Shown here: in pieces, positions 44,170-51,897 of the stretch
Position numbering within the stretch: position 1 is the first letter of the stretch
Layout of the letters: each line of letters opens with the position of its first letter
Source: Heritagella_A intestinalis
Lineage (GTDB): Bacteria > Bacillota > Clostridia > Oscillospirales > Acutalibacteraceae
Length of the DNA stretch: 64,000 nt
Assembly: GCA_904418995.1 (NCBI GenBank)
Contig: CAJFQF010000006.1
Span: 121,655 to 185,654, forward strand
Reading direction: 5' to 3'
Position numbers and translations under genes: made by a program
The notes under the pieces: model-generated
Seen by the model: only the letters and a program-made list of their open reading frames with translations
What the model was told of the DNA's origin: nothing
Databases searched by the model: none

Positions 44170-45306
44170 ATGGAACAGTTTACCGCCCCAGGGCTGAAAA
44201 CTCCCTATTATCTGGTGGATGACAGCCTGTTGATTCAAAACCTGGAAATTTTAAAGGATGTGTCGGAGAAGGCCGGGTGTAAGATCTTGCTGGCCCAGAA
44301 GGCGTTTTCCATGTTCGACACCTATCCCCTGTTGCGGCAGTATCTGGCGGGTACCACTGCCAGCGGTCTCTATGAGGCCCGGCTGGGCCATGAGAAATTC
44401 GGCGGGGAGACCCATGTGTTCTCCCCCGCCTACCGGTCCGAGGAGTTCGATGAGATTCTCCGCTATGCCGACGACATTGTGTTCAACTCCCCGGCCCAGA
44501 TTCGGAAGTTCGGGGAGAAGGCCAAGGCCGCGGGGAAATCCATCGGCCTGCGCATTAACCCGGAGTGCTCCACCCAGGAAGGACATGCCATCTATGACCC
44601 CTGCGCCCCCGGCTCCCGGCTGGGGACCACCAAGGCCAATTTTGACGAGAGCCTCCTTCCCCTGCTGGACGGCCTGCACCTGCACACCCTCTGCGAGCAG
44701 AATTCCGACGATTTGGAAACCACCCTGGCGGCCTTTGAGGAGAAGTTCGGCCCGTATCTTCACGGCCTGCAATGGTTGAACCTTGGAGGCGGCCACCACA
44801 TTACCCGGCCCGACTACGACCGGGAACGGCTCATCCGGCTGGTGAAGCACCTGCGGGAAACCTATGGTGTGGAGGTCTACCTGGAGCCCGGGGAAGCCGT
44901 GGTGCTCCGGGCGGGATTCCTGGTAGCCCAGGTGCTGGAAATTGTCCACAACGGCATTGACATCGCCATTCTGGACACCTCCGCCGCCTGCCATATGCCC
45001 GACGTGCTGGAAATGCCCTACCGTCCGCCGGTGAAGGACAGCGGGGAGCCTGGGGAGAAAGCCCACACCTACCGCTTTGCCGGCCCCACCTGTTTGGCCG
45101 GGGACGTGATTGGCGATTACTCCTTTGACGCGCCTCTGGAAGAAGGGGACTATGTGGTCTTTGAGGACATGGCCCTGTACACCATGGTGAAGAACAATAC
45201 CTTTAACGGCATGCCCCTGCCGGCCATTGTGCGCCGGGACACCCAGGGGAATTTCCGGGTGGTCAAGTCCTTTGGCTATGAGGATTTTGCCATGCGGCTG
45301 AGCTGA
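44170..45306 (+). CDS. nspC: Carboxynorspermidine/carboxyspermidine decarboxylase
   Basis: A 378-residue PLP enzyme of the alanine racemase-like (fold type III) decarboxylases. It converts carboxyspermidine to spermidine. The PLP lysine is K44 in LAQKAFSMF. LNLGGGHHITRPDYD carries the phosphate-binding glycines, and the conserved FAGPTCLAGDVIGDYSF contains the active-site Cys and Asp. It starts 1 bp after the dehydrogenase stop, the arrangement seen in many gut bacteria. A terminator follows. Confidence 0.94.
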   Translation: MEQFTAPGLKTPYYLVDDSLLIQNLEILKDVSEKAGCKILLAQKAFSMFDTYPLLRQYLAGTTASGLYEARLGHEKFGGETHVFSPAYRSEEFDEILRYADDIVFNSPAQIRKFGEKAKAAGKSIGLRINPECSTQEGHAIYDPCAPGSRLGTTKANFDESLLPLLDGLHLHTLCEQNSDDLETTLAAFEEKFGPYLHGLQWLNLGGGHHITRPDYDRERLIRLVKHLRETYGVEVYLEPGEAVVLRAGFLVAQVLEIVHNGIDIAILDTSAACHMPDVLEMPYRPPVKDSGEPGEKAHTYRFAGPTCLAGDVIGDYSFDAPLEEGDYVVFEDMALYTMVKNNTFNGMPLPAIVRRDTQGNFRVVKSFGYEDFAMRLS

Positions 45307-45355
45307 TTGGCCGGAAGATTCACAGATAACAAGCGCCTTTCCAAATACAACAAAC

Positions 45356-45389
45356 CAAAAGGGACCAGCAGCTGCCGGTCCCTTTTTCT
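45356..45389. terminator. Bidirectional terminator between nspC and the MutT gene
   Basis: AAAAGGGACC pairs with GGTCCCTTTT, flanked by A- and T-runs; the genes are convergent. Confidence 0.75.
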
Positions 45390-45402
45390 ATGCTCATTTT
45401 GT

Positions 45403-45795
45403 TTATGCTTGTCCGTATTCCGCCTGGATGCGTTCCAGAATGACCTTGTCTGCCGGGCAGAAGGGATACGCTGGAATTTCCGCCGGGGTAATCCACCGGA
45501 TGTCGTTGTGCTCCAGCTTTTGGGGTTCTCCTTGGGCGATGGAGGCGTGGAACAAAGTCAGGTGCACGGTAATGTCCGGGTATTGGTGGGTTACTTCCAT
45601 AAAGGGCTCCCCTACCTGCACCGTCACGCCCAGCTCCTCCCGGCATTCCCGGATAAGGGTTTCGGGCAGCGTTTCCCCGGGCTCCGCCTTGCCGCCTACA
45701 AACTCCCACAAAAGCCCGCAGGACTTGTGGGCCGGCCGCTGGCAAATCATAAACCGGTTCTCTTTCCAAATCAAAGCGGCTGCTACTTCTGTCAC
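45403..45795 (-). CDS. mutT: NUDIX hydrolase, MutT-like 8-oxo-dGTP diphosphatase
   Basis: A 130-residue NUDIX protein with the box GGKAEPGETLPETLIRECREELG, complete for G-x5-E-x7-RE-x2-EE-x-G. Typical MutT context includes WEFVGGK before it and VTHQYPDITVHL after it. It would clean oxidised nucleotides or a related pyrophosphate. It lies on the minus strand just downstream of nrdD-nrdG. Confidence 0.83.
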   Translation of the reverse strand: MTEVAAALIWKENRFMICQRPAHKSCGLLWEFVGGKAEPGETLPETLIRECREELGVTVQVGEPFMEVTHQYPDITVHLTLFHASIAQGEPQKLEHNDIRWITPAEIPAYPFCPADKVILERIQAEYGQA

Positions 45796-45820
45796 CGCGT
45801 TTCTCTCCTTTCCCAGCCGG

Positions 45821-46336
45821 TCAGGCGAAGTACGCCCACACCGGCTCCCCGGCTGCCCGGGTCTTGTTCATGTCCAGCACCCGCTGGTTGGCGCTGCCCC
45901 GAAAGGTCAGATCCAAATCCCGCTCTGCCAGCAGGAAGGGGCCGTCTACCAGATAGTCCGCCTGGCTCAGGAGGGCCTGTACCGCCGGGTCGTCCATGGC
46001 CTGTAATTGTTCCAGGGTCCAGCCGGAGTAGACCATCACGTCCAGGCCCTTTGCGTGGACCATCTCCGCCAGCTTGGCCAGGGGCCCAGGCTGGCAGAAG
46101 GGCTCCCCACCGCTGAAGGTAACCCCCTTCAACAGGGGATTCTGGCAGATTTCCTGAAAAATACTGTCGATGTCCCGGATGGCGCCGCCCTCAAAGGGGT
46201 GGGAACCGGGGTTGTGGCAACCGGGGCACCCGTGGGGGCAGCCCTGGACAAATACCGTGTAGCGGAACCCGGGGCCGTCCACCACGGATTCCTCCACAAT
46301 GCCAAAGAGGCGCAGAATGTTTCCGTCTTGTTCCAT
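45821..46336 (-). CDS. nrdG: Anaerobic ribonucleotide reductase-activating protein
   Basis: A 171-residue radical-SAM activase that makes the glycyl radical on NrdD. The CX3CX2C motif is in FVQGCPHGCPGCHNPGSHPF, and VTFSGGEPF is the SAM-binding GGE. The ATG at 46336 follows GGAGGG, in preference to an upstream in-frame start inside nrdD. It directly follows nrdD. The activase is complete, although its partner here lacks the residues it would act on. Confidence 0.92.
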   Translation of the reverse strand: MEQDGNILRLFGIVEESVVDGPGFRYTVFVQGCPHGCPGCHNPGSHPFEGGAIRDIDSIFQEICQNPLLKGVTFSGGEPFCQPGPLAKLAEMVHAKGLDVMVYSGWTLEQLQAMDDPAVQALLSQADYLVDGPFLLAERDLDLTFRGSANQRVLDMNKTRAAGEPVWAYFA

Positions 46337-46352
46337 TGTTACGTCCCTCCTA

Positions 46353-48509
46353 TCAAAGGGCCTGGCCAGCGGCAGACTGATAGATTTCACGGGGGCCGGC
46401 TATGGCGTAGCCAACGCCTGCTTCCTTCATGGCCCGGAGCACCTGCTCAAGCTCTTCCTCCCCGCCGTCCAGAGACGCCCGGCACAAATGCCCGCCTAAG
46501 GTCAAAGCGTGATAGGGGGCTTCCAGCTGAATGCGCTGATACACATCCACAGAGCCGTCATCGGGCACCAGGAAGGATTCGGTGTATTTCTCCCGGTCGG
46601 TAACGCCGGGCACAATGCCGAATTCCTTTTTGTCCAACCGGGCAAAGCGCAGGGCTGTCCCTTTGTTGGGGGTGGCGATGAGATTCCAGTTCAGGCCCGT
46701 CTCCCGGCAGAGGGATTCCATATAACGGCTCATGCGGCCGATAATCTCCAAGCCCAAACGCTGGCTCTCCTCCGATTGGCCATGATGCTGGCCGGTAAGG
46801 GCGGTGAGGGCTTCTGCAAGCCCCACAAAGCCCACGCTGAGGGTGCCCTGGCGCAGAACCTTTTCCACCAAATCATCGTGGCGCAGGGAATCAGAGTGAA
46901 TCCAGACCCCCTGGCCCATGAGGAAGGGATAGTTATAGGCCCGGCGATTACACTGGATTTCCATGCGCTGCCGGAGCTGGCGGGAAGTGAGCTCCAAACG
47001 CCGGTATAGCAGATGATAGAATTGGCTGCGTTCTCCTTTGGATTCCAGGGCAATGCGGGGCAGGTTAATAGAGGTAAAGCTCAGGTTGCCCCGACCGCAA
47101 GGGGTAACACAGTCCGGGTCCGCCACGTTTTCCATGACCCGGATGTCGTTTCCCTGATAGGCGGCCTCGCTGGTGTAATCTCCCGGACGGTACCACCGCA
47201 GATTAAAGGGGGCGTCCAGGAAAGAAAAGTGCAGAGATACCCGCTTGCAGGCCACATGGATGGCCTGGCGGAACAGGTCGTAGTTGGGGTCGCTGGGATT
47301 CAGGTTGACGCCTTCCTTGACCTTGAAGATGTGGACAGGGAAAATGGGCATGCCGCCGTCTCCCAAGCCGGCTTCCGTAGCCTTGAGAAGGTTCCGGATG
47401 ACCATGCGGCCTTGAGGGGAGGTATCGGTGCCGTAGTTCAGGGAGCTATAGGGCACCTGCGCGCCGGCCCGGGAATTCATGGTGTTCAGGTTGTGAATCA
47501 GGGCCTCCATGGCTTGCCAGCAGGCGGCGTCTGTTTCCTCTTCTGCCTGCCGGACAGCGTATTGGTGGGAAGCCTTTGCTTCTTCTGGGGAAATAGGATG
47601 GAAGCCCTTTTCCGCCTGATGGCGGGGGAGCCACTGAATCAGGGCTTCCCCGAAAGCGTCTGTGCGGGTCAGAGCCAGGTCTGTGCCCAGCTGCTCTTTC
47701 ACCTCTTCTGCCAGCGCCATGGCATCATCGTGGGAAAAGCCCAGGAGAATCTGCCAGTATTGGCGCAGAGAGGAAAAATAGGCCTTGCGGTAGGTTTTAT
47801 CAATGCCGGGGGCCATGGCGTAATCAAAGTTGGGAATCCCCTGGCTCTCGTGCATTTCGTTCTGGTTGGCCTGGATGGCGATACAGGCCAGGGCGGTATA
47901 GCTGCGGATGTCGTTGGGCTCCCGGAGATAGCCGTGGCCCGTGGAAAATCCCCCGTGAAACAGGGTGATGGGGTCGATTTGGCAGCTGGTCTCCGTCAAA
48001 GCGTAAAAGTCCTTGTCGTGGATGTGGATCGCCCCTTCCCGATGGGCCTGGGAAATCTCCGGGGGAATCACATTCCGGTCATAGAAGGCTTTGGCGCCCT
48101 CGGAACCGTATTCCAGCATGGTACCCATGGCGGTGTCCTCGTTGATGCCCCGGTATTCCTGCTCCTCCCGGTTAGGGCGGAAGGTGAGGTTTTCATAGGT
48201 CTTCATCAGCTCCGGGTCAAATTCCCGGGCCTTCCGGTGCTCGTCCCGATAGAGGATATAGGCTTTAGCGGTTTGGGCATAGCCGTGGTCAATGAGGCAT
48301 TCCTCCACCAAATCCTGTACCTGCTCGACGGTGGGAATGAAGTTTCCCGCCAAGGCCCGCCGAACTACCTGGTGGGTCAGCTCGTCCAGCTGGTGGGGGG
48401 AGAGGCGTTCTTGGGTGAATCGTATATTGGCTTTAAAGACCGCGCTGCGAATCTTGGTTTCGTCAAAAGGGGCAAGCTCGCCGCTGCGCTTGCGAATTTG
48501 TGCGTTCAT
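46353..48509 (-). CDS. nrdD: Anaerobic ribonucleoside-triphosphate reductase, C-terminally truncated
   Basis: A 718-residue class III ribonucleotide reductase. The N-terminal ATP-cone (about 1-90; IRKRSGELAPFDETKI) and the ten-stranded barrel core are present (EGAIHIHDKDFY, GRGNLSFTSINLPR, NLIATPNKGTALRF). The protein ends at KEAGVGYAIAGPREIYQSAAGQAL (last part quoted). The usual C-terminal CxxC..CxxC zinc site and the RxxGY glycyl-radical segment are missing, about 60-70 residues. The stop is followed within 14 bp by the nrdG start, so no other frame holds the missing part. Either the enzyme is inactive, or the radical segment is elsewhere, or the sequence has a deletion. The ATG at 48509 replaces a longer upstream frame. 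Confidence 0.85.
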   Translation of the reverse strand: MNAQIRKRSGELAPFDETKIRSAVFKANIRFTQERLSPHQLDELTHQVVRRALAGNFIPTVEQVQDLVEECLIDHGYAQTAKAYILYRDEHRKAREFDPELMKTYENLTFRPNREEQEYRGINEDTAMGTMLEYGSEGAKAFYDRNVIPPEISQAHREGAIHIHDKDFYALTETSCQIDPITLFHGGFSTGHGYLREPNDIRSYTALACIAIQANQNEMHESQGIPNFDYAMAPGIDKTYRKAYFSSLRQYWQILLGFSHDDAMALAEEVKEQLGTDLALTRTDAFGEALIQWLPRHQAEKGFHPISPEEAKASHQYAVRQAEEETDAACWQAMEALIHNLNTMNSRAGAQVPYSSLNYGTDTSPQGRMVIRNLLKATEAGLGDGGMPIFPVHIFKVKEGVNLNPSDPNYDLFRQAIHVACKRVSLHFSFLDAPFNLRWYRPGDYTSEAAYQGNDIRVMENVADPDCVTPCGRGNLSFTSINLPRIALESKGERSQFYHLLYRRLELTSRQLRQRMEIQCNRRAYNYPFLMGQGVWIHSDSLRHDDLVEKVLRQGTLSVGFVGLAEALTALTGQHHGQSEESQRLGLEIIGRMSRYMESLCRETGLNWNLIATPNKGTALRFARLDKKEFGIVPGVTDREKYTESFLVPDDGSVDVYQRIQLEAPYHALTLGGHLCRASLDGGEEELEQVLRAMKEAGVGYAIAGPREIYQSAAGQAL

Positions 48510-48576
48510 GATGGCTCCGGCCTTTCTCTTTTGGATTTCTGCCCGGGGCCCTCCGTCCCCGAGCGTGAATACCTCT

Positions 48577-48605
48577 ATTGTACTTCCCTGGCTGCGGCAT
48601 GTCAA
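48577..48605 (-). promoter_or_regulatory. Promoter of nrdD-nrdG
   Basis: On the minus strand TTGACA (48600-48605) and TACAAT (48577-48582) are 17 nt apart, with a leader of about 60 nt to nrdD. Confidence 0.8.
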
Positions 48606-48623
48606 GGCGAGAGTTTCTGAGAA

Positions 48624-48680
48624 ATTCTACATATAGTATAATTAAGAGAGAATTCGGCAAATTTGCACTATATGTGCGCG
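48624..48680 (-). promoter_or_regulatory. Two candidate NrdR boxes upstream of nrdD
   Basis: The minus-strand 16-mer at 48624-48639 (core ACTATATGTAG) matches the NrdR consensus at about 13 of 16 positions. A second at 48665-48680 (core CACTATATGTG) matches at about 10. Their centres are 41 bp apart, close to four helical turns. NrdR is the known repressor of bacterial reductase genes. These lie just upstream of the nrdD promoter. Confidence 0.65.
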
Positions 48681-48805
48681 AGGCAACCAGAAGAATCTCC
48701 CCGGGGAAATAGCCTGACAGCAGACGGTGACAGCCGCTTTTCAAACCGGTGGCAGGGAATGCGGGGGGCCATCTGTATAAAAATCGGGCGAAGTTGGTTT
48801 TTCCC

Positions 48806-48834
48806 TTGCCGGAGCCTGCGTATCGTGCTACAAT
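48806..48834 (+). promoter_or_regulatory. Promoter of the DUF3592-like gene
   Basis: TTGCCG (48806-48811) and TACAAT (48829-48834) are 17 nt apart, with an extended -10 TGC. Confidence 0.75.
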
Positions 48835-48873
48835 GAGGCTAATCTTTCTGTGGGGGGAAAAGGGGGGCTCTGG

Positions 48874-49551
48874 ATGAAAGGAAAATGGAAAGCCGCCATT
48901 GCGGTGGGGCTGCCGGTTTTGGCCTTTGTGTGCGGGGTGGCCATGCTGATTTTCGGCATTACCGGGGAAGTACAGCTCCGGCAGGCCACGGCGGGCTATG
49001 ATTCCACCCAGGGGTATTTTTCCGATTACGATATTTATTCTGCCAAGACGGGCCGGCACGGCAGCTCAACGTACCGGCTGATTTACTCCTATACAGTGGA
49101 TGGCCAGGAATACACCGTTTCCACCGACTATGGCAGTGGGTCCATTCCAAACCAGGGCAGCCCCCGGGAGGTGTGGTACGACCCTCAAAACCCAGAAGAA
49201 GCCGTGCTCTCCGGCGGCAACAGCCACCAGCTGTTGATTTTTATGGGCGCTATGTTTACGGCCGTGCCGTTGGTGTTCCTGCTGGGGGCCCTGACAGTGC
49301 TGGGGGTACTCCGTTGGAATCGCGTAGATGTAGTGGGGTTAGTCATTGGCGTGGTATTTGCAGGACTGGGAGCCGGGTTCCTCTATTTCATGATCGGGTC
49401 GGTTCCCATTCAGGAATTTGTGCAATCCATGGTGGCGCCCTTTGCGCTGATCCCCCTCTTGATGGTGATTGCCGGGGTGTGGCTGGTGATTCGCAGCCTG
49501 TTTTTCAGTGGGAAAGAGTCCCGGAAGCGTGGAGCTCGCAAAAAATCGTAA
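48874..49551 (+). CDS. DUF3592-like membrane protein
   Basis: A 225-residue membrane protein. An N-terminal helix (about 6-28) is followed by an extracytoplasmic beta-rich domain (about 30-115) with YRLIYSYTVDGQEYTVST and REVWYDPQNPEEAVL, the latter typical of DUF3592 proteins. Three more hydrophobic segments (about 120-145, 150-172, 185-210) and a basic tail (KESRKRGARKKS) complete it. The function is unknown. The ATG at 48874 follows a GGGGGG stretch. Confidence 0.75.
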   Translation: MKGKWKAAIAVGLPVLAFVCGVAMLIFGITGEVQLRQATAGYDSTQGYFSDYDIYSAKTGRHGSSTYRLIYSYTVDGQEYTVSTDYGSGSIPNQGSPREVWYDPQNPEEAVLSGGNSHQLLIFMGAMFTAVPLVFLLGALTVLGVLRWNRVDVVGLVIGVVFAGLGAGFLYFMIGSVPIQEFVQSMVAPFALIPLLMVIAGVWLVIRSLFFSGKESRKRGARKKS

Positions 49552-49582
49552 AAATAAAAGATGAAGAGCGTTTTTTTCTTTC

Positions 49583-49617
49583 TTCCCTTTCCCCTGCAGG
49601 AGAAAGGGAATTTTTTT
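49583..49617 (+). terminator. Intrinsic terminator
   Basis: TTCCCTTT pairs with AAAGGGAA, followed by TTTTTTT. Confidence 0.7.
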
Positions 49618-49637
49618 GTCCTTTTACGCCGAAGGTC

Positions 49638-49666
49638 TTGACGGTAATTAACTAATTAGCTAAAAT
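49638..49666 (+). promoter_or_regulatory. Promoter with AT-rich operator for the sdpR-sdpI pair
   Basis: TTGACG (49638-49643) and TAAAAT (49661-49666) are 17 nt apart. The spacer holds the palindromes TAATTA and CTAATTAG, a likely binding site for the ArsR-type regulator encoded next. Confidence 0.7.
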
Positions 49667-49690
49667 AGAAAATAGAAGGGAGGCAGGCTT

Positions 49691-49978
49691 ATGAACGACG
49701 AATTTTTTCAGGCCATGGCCAATGGGAACCGCCGGGAAATGATCCGGCTGTTAAAACGGAGGGATATGACCGCAGGGGAGATTGCCGGGCATTTCAACAT
49801 TTCCAAGCCCTCCATTTCCCGGCATCTGGATACCCTGAAAAATGCCGGGCTGGTAACAGCTGAACGGCAGGGGAATCAGATTTGGTACTCTCTGAATATG
49901 ACGGTACTACAGGAAATGGCGGTGGAGTTTCTGGAACTGATGGGAACAAAGGAGGAAGAAAGCCATGAGGCCGGGTAA
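49691..49978 (+). CDS. sdpR: ArsR/SdpR family transcriptional repressor
   Basis: A 95-residue winged-helix protein of the ArsR superfamily (FQAMANGNRREMIRLLKRRDMTAGEIAGHF; recognition helix SKPSISRHLDTLKNAGLV). There are no metal-binding cysteines, which fits the SdpR autorepressor group rather than metal sensors. Its stop overlaps the next gene, an SdpI-like membrane protein, as in the Bacillus sdpRI operon. Autoregulation through the palindromic operator in its promoter is inferred. Confidence 0.85.
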   Translation: MNDEFFQAMANGNRREMIRLLKRRDMTAGEIAGHFNISKPSISRHLDTLKNAGLVTAERQGNQIWYSLNMTVLQEMAVEFLELMGTKEEESHEAG

Positions 49979-50735
49979 ATGGTGGTGGGCGTTGTGCGCC
50001 CTGTTTGTGGCGGAAATTGCGGCGACGTTTTTGCTGCCCAATGGGAAACTGCATTTGCTCCTGACAGCGGCGCTGCTGGGGATTACCCTGGCCGCTTTGT
50101 GGTGGGATAACCGGCGCCAGCAGCTGCGCACCACTCATGAAGCACCTGCCCGTCAGGGCAATCATTTACGGATGATATTGCTGCTTTTATGCTTGGGTAT
50201 GGCGCTGGCCGCCCTCTTTTTGCAAAACAGTGGGGCGGTGCTGGCCATGACCGGGGCCTTTGCTGCGGCAGCGTTGATTCTGCTTTACCGCAACATGGAG
50301 AGCTTGACGGGAATTCCTACAGATAGCCCCAAGCACAGAACCCTTTTATGGGTTACCCTCATGGACTTGCTGGTGTTGGCCTTTGGAATGGGCGCGGCGT
50401 ATCTTTCCTCCAACGGATACTTGGGAAAGACGGGGCAGGAAATCGTCGCCGCAGCGGTGATTCTGGCCGTGATGCTGGTTGGCGGAAATGTAGCGCCTAA
50501 AATCCCATTTAACCGCTATACAGGCCTGCGCTTGCCCTGGACGGTGCGGGATGCGGATACCTGGCGGTTGGCCCATCGGGTGCTGGGGTATGTGTCTTTT
50601 CCCTTAGCGTTTGCCTATGTGGCGCTGTTGCTGGGAGGGGTGGGAATGGAAATCGCTACCTTGTCCGTGGTGATTTTGTGGATTGGTATTCCCGGACTTC
50701 TGTCCTACTGGATGTTCCGGCGGAAGTATCCGTGA
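49965..50735 (+). CDS. sdpI: SdpI family membrane protein
   Basis: A 256-residue protein with seven or eight hydrophobic segments. The C-terminal half carries the SdpI signature NRYTGLRLPWTVRD.DTWRLAHR. In Bacillus SdpI gives immunity to the toxin SDP and sequesters SdpR at the membrane when toxin is present. It overlaps sdpR by 14 bp. No toxin genes (sdpABC) are seen, so this may be an orphan immunity or signalling pair. Confidence 0.88.
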   Translation: MRPGKWWWALCALFVAEIAATFLLPNGKLHLLLTAALLGITLAALWWDNRRQQLRTTHEAPARQGNHLRMILLLLCLGMALAALFLQNSGAVLAMTGAFAAAALILLYRNMESLTGIPTDSPKHRTLLWVTLMDLLVLAFGMGAAYLSSNGYLGKTGQEIVAAAVILAVMLVGGNVAPKIPFNRYTGLRLPWTVRDADTWRLAHRVLGYVSFPLAFAYVALLLGGVGMEIATLSVVILWIGIPGLLSYWMFRRKYP

Positions 50736-50836
50736 GGTTTTCCACTAGATTTGAAAAACTCGTGGAAAATCCGGTTGGGATAACGGGAAGAAAGCCGGTG
50801 ATTCTATAAGCAGAATGGTAAAGAGGAGGAATCACG

Positions 50837-51652
50837 GTGAAAGAATATGCTTTTGACGCGGAGATTCAAAAGGTGCCGGATTTGGACGGGGCCTATGTGG
50901 AAATCCCCTTCGATGTAAAAGAAGCGTTCGGGAAGGGGCGGGTGTTGGTACACGCCTCTTTTTACGGGGTGCCCTATGACGGACAGCTTGTAAAGATGGG
51001 GACACCCTGCCATATTCTCGGGGTGCGCAAGGATATCCGGGCCAAAATTGGAAAACAGCCCGGGGATATGGTTCACGTTACCCTGCGAGAGCGGGAAAAA
51101 GCGCCATCAAAAGGAGGAAGAAAAATGGCAAAACTACGGAAAATGCTGGGCCGCGCCGATGACCCGGAAATTCAGGCCTTGATGGGCAAAATGGAGACCC
51201 AGAGCAAGGTTACTCTGGCTCGCTGGGCGTTGGGCTGTGTCCGGAAGAGGTATTTGCCGGTGTATACGGAAGCGTGCCCTGCGGATAGTAGGCTGGAGGA
51301 ATTGCTCCGGACAGCGGAAGAACAGGCAGCGGGGAAGCTGCCTTTGGTGCGGCTCAAGGAAGCTCTGCGGCAGGCCAGGAACCTTCCCGGCGAGCTGGAG
51401 GAGCAGCCGGCCGTCCAGGCGGCCGCCAGGGCGGTAGTTACGGCCTGCGGAGTCATGCAGACTCCCACCAACGCGTTGGGTTTTGTGTTTTACGGCGCTG
51501 CTGCCCGGGCGTATCATCAGGCGGGGCTGACAGCTTCCCCGGAGGAATATGACCGGATGGCAGCAGAAGAGTTCCGGGCCCTGGGAGAATCCTTGGAGCA
51601 GGTGCTGGTTCCTGAGGAGCCCAATCCGGCCCGCCTAAAGTGGAATTGCTAA
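50837..51652 (+). CDS. DUF1905 protein fused to an immunity-like domain
   Basis: A 271-residue two-domain protein. Residues 1-95 match DUF1905 (AYVEIPFDVKEAFGKGRVLVHASFYGVPYDG; MVHVTLRERE). Residues 100-271 form an all-helical domain resembling Imm5-like immunity proteins (KMETQSKVTLARWALGCV; KLPLVRLKEALRQAR). DUF1905 proteins are linked to bacteriocin protection in some annotations. The ATG follows GAGGAGG. Placed beside SdpI, it suggests a small defence-against-toxins cluster (inference). A possible internal start lies at MAKLRKML (51125), so two products are conceivable. Confidence 0.72.
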   Translation: MKEYAFDAEIQKVPDLDGAYVEIPFDVKEAFGKGRVLVHASFYGVPYDGQLVKMGTPCHILGVRKDIRAKIGKQPGDMVHVTLREREKAPSKGGRKMAKLRKMLGRADDPEIQALMGKMETQSKVTLARWALGCVRKRYLPVYTEACPADSRLEELLRTAEEQAAGKLPLVRLKEALRQARNLPGELEEQPAVQAAARAVVTACGVMQTPTNALGFVFYGAAARAYHQAGLTASPEEYDRMAAEEFRALGESLEQVLVPEEPNPARLKWNC

Positions 51653-51737
51653 GAGAATTACACTTGCGAGGATGCTTCCCGCACGGATATACTAAGGAAA
51701 TGCCGTGAAACAAAAATTTTATATGTTAAAAATGTAG

Positions 51738-51773
51738 AAGCGGTCCGAAAAATATCTCGGGCCGCTTATTTCA
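51738..51773 (+). terminator. Intrinsic terminator after the DUF1905 gene
   Basis: AAGCGG-CCG pairs with CGG-CCGCTT around an AT-rich loop, followed by ATTT. Confidence 0.6.
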
Positions 51774-51897
51774 TAATTATAAAATATATTTTGCCGATAA
51801 AATTAGTAAAATTCCAATAAAAACGATATTTTTCGACAGAATACGCCTCTCGATTCACGATAAAATAAATATAAATAAACACTGGGAGGCGGGAAGT

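Noticed and set aside
50738..50769. Inverted repeat TTTTCCAC/GTGGAAAA as a terminator after sdpI
   Set aside because: An 8-bp stem with a long loop and no T-run; it may be a weak operator but not a supported terminator.
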